Source of the DNA: an uncultured Fusobacteriaceae bacterium
GTDB lineage: Bacteria; Fusobacteriota; Fusobacteriia; Fusobacteriales; Fusobacteriaceae
Length of the DNA: 7,053 nt
Assembly: GCA_947072715.1 (NCBI GenBank)
Contig: CAMTJB010000049.1
Coordinates: forward strand, 1-7,053
Direction of reading: 5' to 3'
Under the pieces are notes generated by a model, which was not told the origin of the DNA, made no database searches, and saw only the letters and a list, made by a program, of their open reading frames with translations. Below are positions 1 through 5,019 of this stretch, piece by piece (position 1 is the first letter of the stretch; every line of letters starts with the position of its first letter). The translations under genes were made by a program, and so were the position numbers.

Positions 1-835
1 TATGTAACATTCTATAAGTGTCTCTAGCAGAGTGACCAATAGCTAAAATAAGTTTGTCAACCTTAAAAGTAGTTGTTAAATTATTGGGGTTAAGTCCAAG
101 ATTAGTTGAAGTAATCTCAATACTCTCTAAAACGCCTTTATTTGCATTTATATTAGTTAGTTGAGAGTTGAAGTGGAATAGACCACCCATAGCCTTAATT
201 TTCTCTCTAAGATTGCTTATAACTACTTTTAATACATCAGTGCCTATATGGGGTTTATAATCCCAAGAAATTTGTTCTTGAGCTCCGCATTCTAATAAAA
301 TTTCAAAGACTTCATTAATATATCCACTTTTGATTCTTGTATTTAATTTTCCATCAGAATAAGTTCCAGCCCCCCCTTCTCCAAATTGAACATTAGAGTT
401 AGGGTTTAGAATAGATTCATCAATAAATTTTTGAATACTTGCATCTCTTTCCTCTATAGTTTCACCTCTTTCAAAAATAAGTGGTTTATATCCATATTTG
501 CATAAAGAATAAGCTGCAAAAAGTCCAGCAGGACCAGATCCGATAATAGCAATCTTAGTGTCTAAATCAAAAAGTGCCTCTCTAAGAATTATGTTATTTT
601 CTTGAACTACCTTAATGTTATCTTTTTTAGGAATATTTTTTAATTCTATAGTTGATATTTCAATATTATACACTAATTTAATATCACTCTTTTTTCTACT
701 ATCAATAGAACGCTTAGAATATTTCAAGTCTAAAATATCTTTTCTTGATATACCTAATTTTTCAACCTCTTTATAAATCGATTCCCTTTGGTTTTCATGC
801 AAGGGAACTATAATGTTTGTAATGCTTATTTTCAA
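1..835 (-). CDS. FAD-dependent dehydrogenase, COG2509 type (3' end outside window)
   Basis: I translated 278 codons from a TTG start at 835-833; the reading frame is open to the window edge, so the C-terminus is missing. What I see: an N-terminal region of about 90 residues, then a dinucleotide-binding Rossmann motif IGSGPAGLFAA (residues 98-108), a conserved block FGEGGAGTYSDGKL (151-164) and AIGHSARDT (265-273). Together these are the signature of the COG2509 family of flavoproteins (about 450-530 residues), whose substrate is generally unknown. The TTG start is chosen because AGGTG of an AGAGGTGAG Shine-Dalgarno sequence (848-840) lies 6 bases upstream of it and no in-frame ATG lies nearby; an in-frame GTG at 844 would overlap that site. 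The gene follows HU on the same strand, but the HU terminator lies between them, so it probably has its own promoter. It is probably a cytosolic redox enzyme; no signal peptide is visible. The family assignment is firm, the reaction unknown. Confidence 0.85.
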   Translation of the reverse strand, partial: MKISITNIIVPLHENQRESIYKEVEKLGISRKDILDLKYSKRSIDSRKKSDIKLVYNIEISTIELKNIPKKDNIKVVQENNIILREALFDLDTKIAIIGSGPAGLFAAYSLCKYGYKPLIFERGETIEERDASIQKFIDESILNPNSNVQFGEGGAGTYSDGKLNTRIKSGYINEVFEILLECGAQEQISWDYKPHIGTDVLKVVISNLREKIKAMGGLFHFNSQLTNINANKGVLESIEITSTNLGLNPNNLTTTFKVDKLILAIGHSARDTYRMLH

Positions 836-888
836 ATATCTCACCTCTATATGAATTTTATCATATAAATCATATAAATAAAAGAATG

Positions 889-930
889 CAAAAAAAAAGA
901 AACTTAAAATGAGTTAACAAATTAAGTTTC
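889..930 (-). terminator. Rho-independent terminator of the HU gene
   Basis: Read on the minus strand, a perfect 9-bp stem GAAACTTAA / TTAAGTTTC (arms 930-922 and 907-899, 14-base loop) is followed almost at once by nine T residues (898-890). It begins about 20 bases after the HU stop codon and separates HU from the downstream flavoprotein gene. Confidence 0.8.
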
Positions 931-950
931 ACTATAAATATTAAATATTA

Positions 951-1253
951 TTATTTTTTAATTTTTTTTGCTTTAATTGCAGCAATTTTCTCTTCTAATC
1001 CTTTTCCTACTCTAAATTTAACAACTTTTTTAGCAGGAACTTTAATTTTATCACCAGTTTGAGGGTTTCTAACTTCTCTAGCCTCTCTGTCAACAACTTC
1101 CCATTTTCCCCATCCTACAAATGAAACAGTTTCTCCGTTTACTAAAGACTCTTCAACAGTTTCAAGAAATGACGCTACGTATTTTTCAGTATCTTTTTTA
1201 GAAACACCTTCTAATTTTGAAGCAAATTTGTCAATAAATTCTTTTTTAGTCAT
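951..1253 (-). CDS. hup: HU-family histone-like DNA-binding protein
   Basis: This 100-residue protein is a nucleoid-associated, dimeric DNA-bending protein of the HU/IHF family. What I see: an N-terminal helical dimerisation region (about 1-43), the GWGKW turn (47-51), and the beta-arm with the hallmark RNPQTG (62-67), whose proline intercalates between base pairs in this family. KVPAKKVVKFRVGKGL follows and ends the conserved fold. The final ten residues (AAIKAKKIKK) form a short lysine-rich tail that makes the protein slightly longer than the usual 90 residues. The ATG at 1253 has a perfect AGGAGG (1268-1263) nine bases upstream. The gene is monocistronic, bounded by its own terminator (889-930) and a 5' region with two candidate promoters. 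Unusually, tryptophans occupy both aromatic positions of the normal GFGxF turn. HU is much more likely than IHF because there is one such gene here and it has the generic HU sequence; the symbol hup is used in that sense. Confidence 0.93.
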   Translation of the reverse strand: MTKKEFIDKFASKLEGVSKKDTEKYVASFLETVEESLVNGETVSFVGWGKWEVVDREAREVRNPQTGDKIKVPAKKVVKFRVGKGLEEKIAAIKAKKIKK

Positions 1254-1286
1254 AATTAATATCCTCCTGTTTTCTAGTTAAAATAA

Positions 1287-1315
1287 AGTATAATAAAATA
1301 ACATGAACATGTAGT
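1287..1315 (-). promoter_or_regulatory. Possible proximal HU promoter (P2) overlapping a dyad
   Basis: A good -10 hexamer TATACT (1292-1287) lies about 25 bases upstream of the HU Shine-Dalgarno sequence. The hexamer 17 bases further upstream, ACTACA (1315-1310), is a weak -35. An inverted repeat, AAAATAAC / GTTATTTT with an 11-base spacer (1295-1321), covers the spacer and -35, and a nested palindrome ACATG-AA-CATGT sits at 1301-1312. This may be an activator- or repressor-controlled promoter; no regulator is identified. Confidence 0.35.
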
Positions 1316-1411
1316 TATTTTCTATACATTAATTACTTTCTAAAGTCCATATTTCCTTTTTTTATTAGCAAAAATAAATTAAAGAATGTTCCATAAAAAG
1401 CGTGTTAACAT

Positions 1412-1440
1412 AAGATATAAAATTATGAATGAAATGTCAA
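1412..1440 (-). promoter_or_regulatory. Putative distal HU promoter (P1)
   Basis: A perfect -35 TTGACA (1440-1435) is followed after exactly 17 bases by TATCTT (1417-1412; 4 of 6 matches to TATAAT). Upstream of the -35 the minus strand is extremely T-rich (about 1441-1470, with T8 and T7 runs), resembling an UP-type or bent-DNA element. The leader from this promoter would be about 150 bases long, unusually long for a small abundant protein. Confidence 0.6.
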
Positions 1441-1510
1441 GTAAAAAAACAAAAAAAACATAATAAAGACAATAAAAAGCTTAGTTTTTTGAAAAAATGT
1501 ATTAAAAATA

Positions 1511-1550
1511 GTAAAAAAAATAAAAAATCCCACAAAATATGGGATTTTTT
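1511..1550 (-). terminator. Rho-independent terminator of the VOR gene cluster
   Basis: Eleven bases after the gamma-subunit stop codon, an 11-bp stem (arms 1550-1540 and 1532-1522, core TGGGAT/ATCCCA, seven-base loop) is followed on the minus strand by a long T tract (1527-1522 within the stem base, then 1520-1513). The A-rich outer stem makes it symmetrical, so it could also stop plus-strand transcription, but no plus-strand gene needs it. Confidence 0.9.
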
Positions 1551-1560
1551 TTTATTTTTA

Positions 1561-2100
1561 TTATTTTACAGAATTTGCGCCTTTTTCAATAGCTTCTTTA
1601 TTCAAAGGAACAAATTTAGCTTTATTTTCACCAAAAACTTTAGGAAAAGCATCTAATATAGATTGAGGAGCAACAACAGGAGATTTTTCAAGCATAGCTC
1701 CTAACATAACCATGTTAGCAATTTTTAAATTTCCTAAGTCATTTGCAATATCATTAGCTGGAATATAATATATCTCAATATCAGTTCTTGAAGGCTTAAC
1801 ATCAATTAAAGATGAGTTAATAAATAATTTCCCACCAGGTATTAATGAATCTTGGAACTTAATTAAAGATGGTAAATTCATAGCTACAACTATTGTAGCA
1901 TCATTTGTAATAACAGGAGAACCTACAGGTTTGTCTGAAACAACAACAGAACAGTTAGCCGTTCCTCCTCTCATTTCAGCACCATAGGAAGGACACCATG
2001 AAACTTCTTTATTTTCAAGCATTCCAGCATAAGTTACTAACATTCCAAGAGACATAAGTCCTTGTCCACCAAATCCAGCACATATAATTTTATCAGTCAT
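1561..2100 (-). CDS. 2-oxoacid:ferredoxin oxidoreductase, gamma subunit (VOR/KOR type)
   Basis: This 179-residue protein is the gamma subunit of a coenzyme A-dependent 2-oxoacid:ferredoxin oxidoreductase. The subunit helps bind CoA and completes the active site of the cytosolic complex. What I see: the glycine-rich GFGGQG motif (9-14) and the family hallmark PSYGAEMRGG (37-46), followed by TANCSVVVS. The length of about 180 residues matches stand-alone gamma subunits. It is the last gene of the delta-alpha-beta-gamma cluster. Its ATG (2100-2098) overlaps the beta stop codon by one base (TAATG), and the Shine-Dalgarno AAGGAGG (2114-2108) lies inside the last beta codons, implying translational coupling. 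A terminator follows directly. The alpha partner resembles VorB, so branched-chain 2-oxoacids are the likely substrate. A 2-oxoglutarate (KOR) role cannot be ruled out from this subunit alone. Confidence 0.9.
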   Translation of the reverse strand: MTDKIICAGFGGQGLMSLGMLVTYAGMLENKEVSWCPSYGAEMRGGTANCSVVVSDKPVGSPVITNDATIVVAMNLPSLIKFQDSLIPGGKLFINSSLIDVKPSRTDIEIYYIPANDIANDLGNLKIANMVMLGAMLEKSPVVAPQSILDAFPKVFGENKAKFVPLNKEAIEKGANSVK

Positions 2101-2114
2101 TATTTAGCCTCCTT
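2098..2114 (-). promoter_or_regulatory. Coupled stop/start and embedded ribosome binding site, beta to gamma
   Basis: The beta stop TAA (2102-2100) and gamma start ATG (2100-2098) share one A. AAGGAGG (2114-2108), inside the Lys-Glu-Ala codons at the end of beta, is spaced seven bases from the gamma ATG. Confidence 0.85.
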
Positions 2115-2837
2115 CTTATTTCCTAGAGGATAGAAAGGAATCATATTTTCCTCTAGCCATTTTAAAGAATCAATTGGAGTAATTCCCCAGTTAGTTGGAC
2201 AAGTTGAAAGAACTTCAACAATTGAGAAACCTGTTCCATTAATTTGATTTTCAAAAGCTTTTTTAATAACAGTTTTAGCTTTTCTAACAGCTACTGGATT
2301 ATGAATAGAAACTCTTTCAACTAAAGTAGCTCCATCTAAAGTAGCTAACATCTCAGACATTCTAATTGGAGAACCTGCAACAGCTGTATTTCTTCCAGAT
2401 TGACATGTAGTAGCTTTTTGACCAGGAAGAGTTGTTGGAGCCATTTGTCCACCAGTCATTCCATAGATACAGTTATTAACGAATATAGTAGTTATTTTTT
2501 CTCCTCTAGCAGCTGCATGAACAATTTCAGCAGTTCCTATAGAAGCTAAATCTCCATCACCTTGATAAGTGAATACAACTTTATCAGGTAAAGCTCTTTT
2601 TATTCCTGTAGCAACAGCTGGAGCTCTTCCGTGACCAGCTTGTTGCATATCACAATTAAAATAATTATATGCTAGAACTGCACATCCAACAGGTGCAACT
2701 CCAATAGTTTCACCTAAGACACCTAACTCTTCTAAAACTTCTCCAATTAGTCTGTGGATAATTCCATGAGTACATCCAGGGCAATAGTGAGTTTCTTTTT
2801 CAGTTAATCCTTTAGTTCTCTGAAAAACAGTAGCCAT
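2100..2837 (-). CDS. 2-oxoacid:ferredoxin oxidoreductase, beta subunit (TPP-binding)
   Basis: This 245-residue protein is the catalytic subunit that binds thiamine pyrophosphate and the proximal [4Fe-4S] cluster. What I see: CPGCTHG (19-25) near the N-terminus, GCA with C52, AGHGRAPAVATGIKRA (67-82), the TPP/Mg motif GDGDLASIG (93-101) leading to FVNN (119-122), then IYGMTGGQ, and a late cysteine in STCPTNW (C213). C19, C22, C52 and C213 have the spacing expected for the four cluster ligands in this family, so the subunit looks fully functional. The gene lies between alpha and gamma. Its ATG overlaps the alpha stop codon by one base, and AGGAGG (2849-2844) is embedded in the last alpha codons. 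The presence of separate beta and gamma genes is the four-subunit arrangement; the Methanothermobacter VorA is instead a longer protein that, as I recall, combines beta- and gamma-like parts. Substrate specificity (branched-chain oxoacids versus 2-oxoglutarate) is inferred from the alpha subunit. Confidence 0.93.
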   Translation of the reverse strand: MATVFQRTKGLTEKETHYCPGCTHGIIHRLIGEVLEELGVLGETIGVAPVGCAVLAYNYFNCDMQQAGHGRAPAVATGIKRALPDKVVFTYQGDGDLASIGTAEIVHAAARGEKITTIFVNNCIYGMTGGQMAPTTLPGQKATTCQSGRNTAVAGSPIRMSEMLATLDGATLVERVSIHNPVAVRKAKTVIKKAFENQINGTGFSIVEVLSTCPTNWGITPIDSLKWLEENMIPFYPLGNKKEAK

Positions 2838-2849
2838 TATTTACCTCCT
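2835..2849 (-). promoter_or_regulatory. Coupled stop/start and embedded ribosome binding site, alpha to beta
   Basis: The alpha stop TAA (2839-2837) and beta ATG (2837-2835) share one A. AGGAGG (2849-2844) is part of the Leu-Gly-Gly-Lys codons that end alpha, six bases from the beta ATG. This is the same design as the beta-gamma junction. Confidence 0.85.
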
Positions 2850-3895
2850 AAAATTTCTTTTGCTTTATTATAAATTTCAGTTGGAGTTGGAATTACTCCA
2901 CCAGTTCTACCAAAGAATGAAATTTCATGTTTACATTCTGAGTATAATTTAATATCTTCTACCATTTGTCCCATGCTCATTTCAACAGTTAAAATTTTTC
3001 TTCCTGGTTTTAAAGTGCTCAAAGCTTTTTTAGGGAATGGCCATAATGTAATTGGTCTAAATAATCCTACTTTATATCCTTCAGTTCTTAATTGATCTAC
3101 AACATTTCTAACAATTCTTGAAGTTGTTCCATATGCCGCAAAAACCATATCAGCATCATCACAAAGATATAGTTCAGCTCTTTGCTCTTTCTCTTCAATT
3201 ACTGCATATTTTTTAAATAAGTGATGATTATGTACCTCTAAATCTTCTGCAGCAAGATATAATGAGTTTATAATGTTAGGTTTTCTTTCCCCTTTTGTAC
3301 CTACAGTAGCCCAAGAAGATTTATCTTTTTCAGCTCTAGGTTTTATATTGTCGAAAGAAACTGGTTCCATCATTTGACCGATAAGTCCATCAGCTAAAAG
3401 CATAACAGGAGTTCTATAGTGATCAGCAAGATCAAAACAGTCTATAGTTAAATCTACAGCCTCTTGAACAGAAGCAGGAGCATAAGAAGGAACTCTGTAG
3501 TCACCATTACCTCCACCTTTAACACACATATTATAATCTGACTGAGCAGCTTGGATTCCCCCTAAACCAGGTCCACCTCTCATTAAGTTCATAATAACAC
3601 CTGGAACTTCAGCTCCAGCCATATAAGTTATACCTTCTTGTTTAAGAGCTATACCAGGTGAAGAAGAAGATGTTAAACATCTAGTTCCTGTACCAGCAGC
3701 ACCATAAAGCATGTTTATAGCAGCAACCTCTGATTCAGCTTGAACAAAAGAACCTCCAGCCTTAGGTAAAGCGTGTGATAAATATTCAGGGATTTCATTT
3801 TGAGGAGTTATAGGGTAACCAAAGAAACACTTACAACCAGCAACAATAGCTGCTTTTCCTATAGCCTCATTACCTTTCATTAAAATTTTAGCCAT
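2837..3895 (-). CDS. vorB: 2-ketoisovalerate (3-methyl-2-oxobutanoate):ferredoxin oxidoreductase, alpha subunit VorB
   Basis: This is the alpha subunit of a 2-oxoacid:ferredoxin oxidoreductase, which converts 2-oxoacid plus CoA to acyl-CoA and CO2 and reduces ferredoxin. What I see: the start MKGNEAIGKAAIVAGC, then FGYPITPQ (25-32) as in the pyrimidine-binding domain of the family, FVQAESEVAAINM (50-62) with acidic residues near the TPP site, TSSSSPG (75-81), MRGGPGLGGIQAAQSD (105-120), and a C-terminal domain with FAAYGTTSR and FRPITLWPFP. The 352-residue length equals that of the VorB type, and the sequence closely resembles the 2-ketoisovalerate alpha subunit subgroup rather than pyruvate enzymes. 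The ATG (3895) is preceded by AGGAGG (3912-3907), which overlaps the delta stop TAG. Spacing to the ATG is 11 bases, slightly long. It probably works with the three adjacent subunits in valine, leucine and isoleucine fermentation. Substrate is inferred from family resemblance. Confidence 0.88.
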   Translation of the reverse strand: MAKILMKGNEAIGKAAIVAGCKCFFGYPITPQNEIPEYLSHALPKAGGSFVQAESEVAAINMLYGAAGTGTRCLTSSSSPGIALKQEGITYMAGAEVPGVIMNLMRGGPGLGGIQAAQSDYNMCVKGGGNGDYRVPSYAPASVQEAVDLTIDCFDLADHYRTPVMLLADGLIGQMMEPVSFDNIKPRAEKDKSSWATVGTKGERKPNIINSLYLAAEDLEVHNHHLFKKYAVIEEKEQRAELYLCDDADMVFAAYGTTSRIVRNVVDQLRTEGYKVGLFRPITLWPFPKKALSTLKPGRKILTVEMSMGQMVEDIKLYSECKHEISFFGRTGGVIPTPTEIYNKAKEILGGK

Positions 3896-3910
3896 ATTAT
3901 TTTTAACCTC

Positions 3911-4126
3911 CTAGTCTCTTTCTACTGTTATAACGCTATCTGGGCACATCATTGCACAATTTCCACAACCAATACATTTATCTAATTCTGTAACTGTTGC
4001 AGGGTTATACCCTTTGATGTTAATTTTGTGATTATCCATATGAACAATTTTAACTGGACATCCTGTTGTGCATAGTCCACAACCTTTGCAAATTTCTTGC
4101 TTAAATGAAACTCTACCTTTAGCCAT
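3911..4126 (-). CDS. 2-oxoacid:ferredoxin oxidoreductase, delta (2[4Fe-4S] ferredoxin) subunit
   Basis: This 71-residue bacterial-type ferredoxin subunit carries electrons from the TPP/[4Fe-4S] core to external ferredoxin. What I see: two complete cluster motifs, CKGCGLCTTGCP (13-24) and CIGCGNCAMMCP (51-62). Each has the CxxCxxCxxxCP pattern, so two [4Fe-4S] clusters are expected. I choose the ATG at 4126-4124. An upstream in-frame TTG at 4138 would add four residues (TTG-GGA-GGT-ATT), but those codons contain the Shine-Dalgarno sequence GGGAGG itself, so the longer form is not credible. It is the first gene of the VOR cluster, as in many delta-alpha-beta-gamma arrangements; the stand-alone protein corresponds to VorC of the methanogen enzyme. 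The gap of 68 bases to the upstream ATPase gene contains palindromic DNA and a possible promoter. Confidence 0.92.
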   Translation of the reverse strand: MAKGRVSFKQEICKGCGLCTTGCPVKIVHMDNHKINIKGYNPATVTELDKCIGCGNCAMMCPDSVITVERD

Positions 4127-4147
4127 AATACCTCCCAAATAAAAATT

Positions 4148-4177
4148 TATATATAAAGTTTTTAAAAACTTTGAAAA
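4148..4177 (-). promoter_or_regulatory. Possible internal promoter with palindromic operator before the VOR genes
   Basis: Between the ATPase stop and the delta gene, TTTTCA (4177-4172; 4 of 6 to TTGACA) and TATATA (4153-4148; 4 of 6 to TATAAT) are 18 bases apart. The spacer is almost entirely a perfect 18-bp palindrome (4155-4172: AAAGTTTTT followed by AAAAACTTT). A second palindrome, TTTATA/TATAAA (4146-4157), covers the -10. The hexamers alone are weak in such AT-rich DNA; the palindromes are what make the site notable. Confidence 0.35.
4155..4172. repeat. Perfect 18-bp palindrome
   Basis: The arms AAAGTTTTT and AAAAACTTT meet with no spacer. The site lies in the 68-base gap before the VOR cluster. 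A DNA-binding dimer is a more natural reading than an RNA hairpin, since a zero-spacer A/T stem is a poor terminator and no T tract of the usual kind follows directly. Confidence 0.6.
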
Positions 4178-4194
4178 TTGATTAGAGTATTAAA

Positions 4195-4872
4195 TTACAT
4201 CCAACTTTTTCTATTTAACATTTGAAGTGAAAATAAATCCCCAGCAAATTCATTACTAGGTAAAGAACTTTCTAAGTCATGTTTAAAAGATGTATATTTA
4301 ATTGGGATATTTCTTTTTTTTGATACAGCTTTAGCTAACTCGTCGCCTCTTCTAATATCATCTACAGTTGTTTCCCAAATAAGATGAGTATTATTTATAA
4401 TTCCAGTAACCTTCATATTTAAGGCCCCTTCTATTGAATCAAGTTCAGCTAAGGCAGAGTCTAAATCCATAGTCTCTGGTCTATTAGCATTTAAAACGAA
4501 AAAAAGATCACACAAATCACTATTGATATGGTCTCTGAAACTAGAGAAAGCTTTAGCCCCTCCACTACTTCCTCCTAAATCAATAATATAGTCATAACTA
4601 GTATCAGTAAAAGGTTTCATAACATTTCCTGATACAGCAGGTAGGTCCATTCCGTGTTCTTTTAAAATAAATCCTAGAAGTTCAATGTTCTTTTCTTTAA
4701 AAATAGTTTCGCACTCTCTACTTCTGAAATAAGGATTAACCACATCCATATCGGCAACAGCAACTTTTCTTCCTAAGTCAGCAAGCTTAACAGCGTAGTT
4801 TACGGCAAATTCTGTTTTTCCACTGCCATAATGACCAGTGATTATTCTAATTCTTTTATCATTAACTAACAT
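4195..4872 (-). CDS. VOR-linked P-loop ATPase of the MinD/ParA/CobQ superfamily, function unknown
   Basis: This 225-residue cytosolic protein looks like a nucleotide-binding ATPase. What I see: a Walker A loop GHYGSGKTE (13-21), a DMDVVNPYFRSRE block (41-53) where the family places its Mg/switch aspartate, and a Walker B-like strand YDYIIDLGGSSGGA (93-106). The later LFFVLNANRPET and GIINNTHL segments resemble the nucleotide-base region of the SIMIBI class. The Walker A lacks the second 'signature' lysine at the start (KGGxGKT) of true ParA/MinD, so partner-dependent catalysis may differ. The ATG (4872) is preceded by AGGGGTGA. It lies 68 bases upstream of the delta subunit on the same strand, and related ATPases occur near oxoacid:ferredoxin oxidoreductase genes in other anaerobes (from general knowledge, not checked here). 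Roles in Fe-S cluster delivery, assembly or regulation of the complex are speculative. Confidence 0.8.
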   Translation of the reverse strand: MLVNDKRIRIITGHYGSGKTEFAVNYAVKLADLGRKVAVADMDVVNPYFRSRECETIFKEKNIELLGFILKEHGMDLPAVSGNVMKPFTDTSYDYIIDLGGSSGGAKAFSSFRDHINSDLCDLFFVLNANRPETMDLDSALAELDSIEGALNMKVTGIINNTHLIWETTVDDIRRGDELAKAVSKKRNIPIKYTSFKHDLESSLPSNEFAGDLFSLQMLNRKSWM

Positions 4873-4903
4873 GAGTCACCCCTATTTTAAATATTGCAGT
4901 CAG

Positions 4904-4946
4904 TGTATAATAATTCTAGCATACAATACAAAAAAACACAATTCAA
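4904..4946 (-). promoter_or_regulatory. Putative promoter of the ATPase-VOR unit
   Basis: Two overlapping candidates lie 30-75 bases upstream of the ATPase start. The first is TTGAAT (4946-4941), a 17-base spacer, then TATGCT (4923-4918). The second is TTGTAT (4931-4926), a 16-base spacer, then TATACA (4909-4904). Each has partial matches, and choosing between them is not possible by eye. A dyad (4957-4974) lies just upstream. Confidence 0.35.
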
Positions 4947-4956
4947 ACAATAATGA

Positions 4957-4974
4957 AACAGTGATGATACTGTT
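4957..4974. repeat. Inverted repeat AACAGT-N6-ACTGTT
   Basis: Six-base perfect arms flank GATGAT, between the alaX-like stop and the putative ATPase promoter. It could be an operator or a weak terminator for the editing-protein gene; read on the minus strand, the downstream sequence is only moderately T-rich and interrupted, so the terminator reading is weak. Confidence 0.4.
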
Positions 4975-5019
4975 ATTTTCAAAAAACTAAAAATGAGTAA
5001 ATTATTTTAACAATAGATA

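Larger units (their letters stand above)
1254..1560. other. Intergenic region between HU and the VOR cluster
   Basis: This stretch holds the HU leader with its promoters (1270-1440) and the terminator of the VOR genes (1511-1550). Between them lies a very A-rich plus strand (about 1441-1521) with no credible gene. A plus-strand open frame starting at 1429 runs through the terminator and into the antisense of the gamma-subunit gene and is not considered real. Confidence 0.7.

Noticed and set aside
1429..1656. Plus-strand 75-codon open frame
   Set aside because: It runs through the VOR terminator and antisense to the gamma gene, has a composition dictated by A-runs (poly-Lys) and lacks a ribosome binding site.
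4127..4138. Upstream TTG start for the ferredoxin subunit
   Set aside because: The four extra codons contain the GGGAGG ribosome binding site of the ATG at 4126, so the ATG is the real start.
4146..4172. Palindromes before the VOR genes as a Rho-independent terminator of the ATPase gene
   Set aside because: Zero-spacer, A/T-only stem with no adjacent canonical T tract; a DNA-level operator is more plausible.
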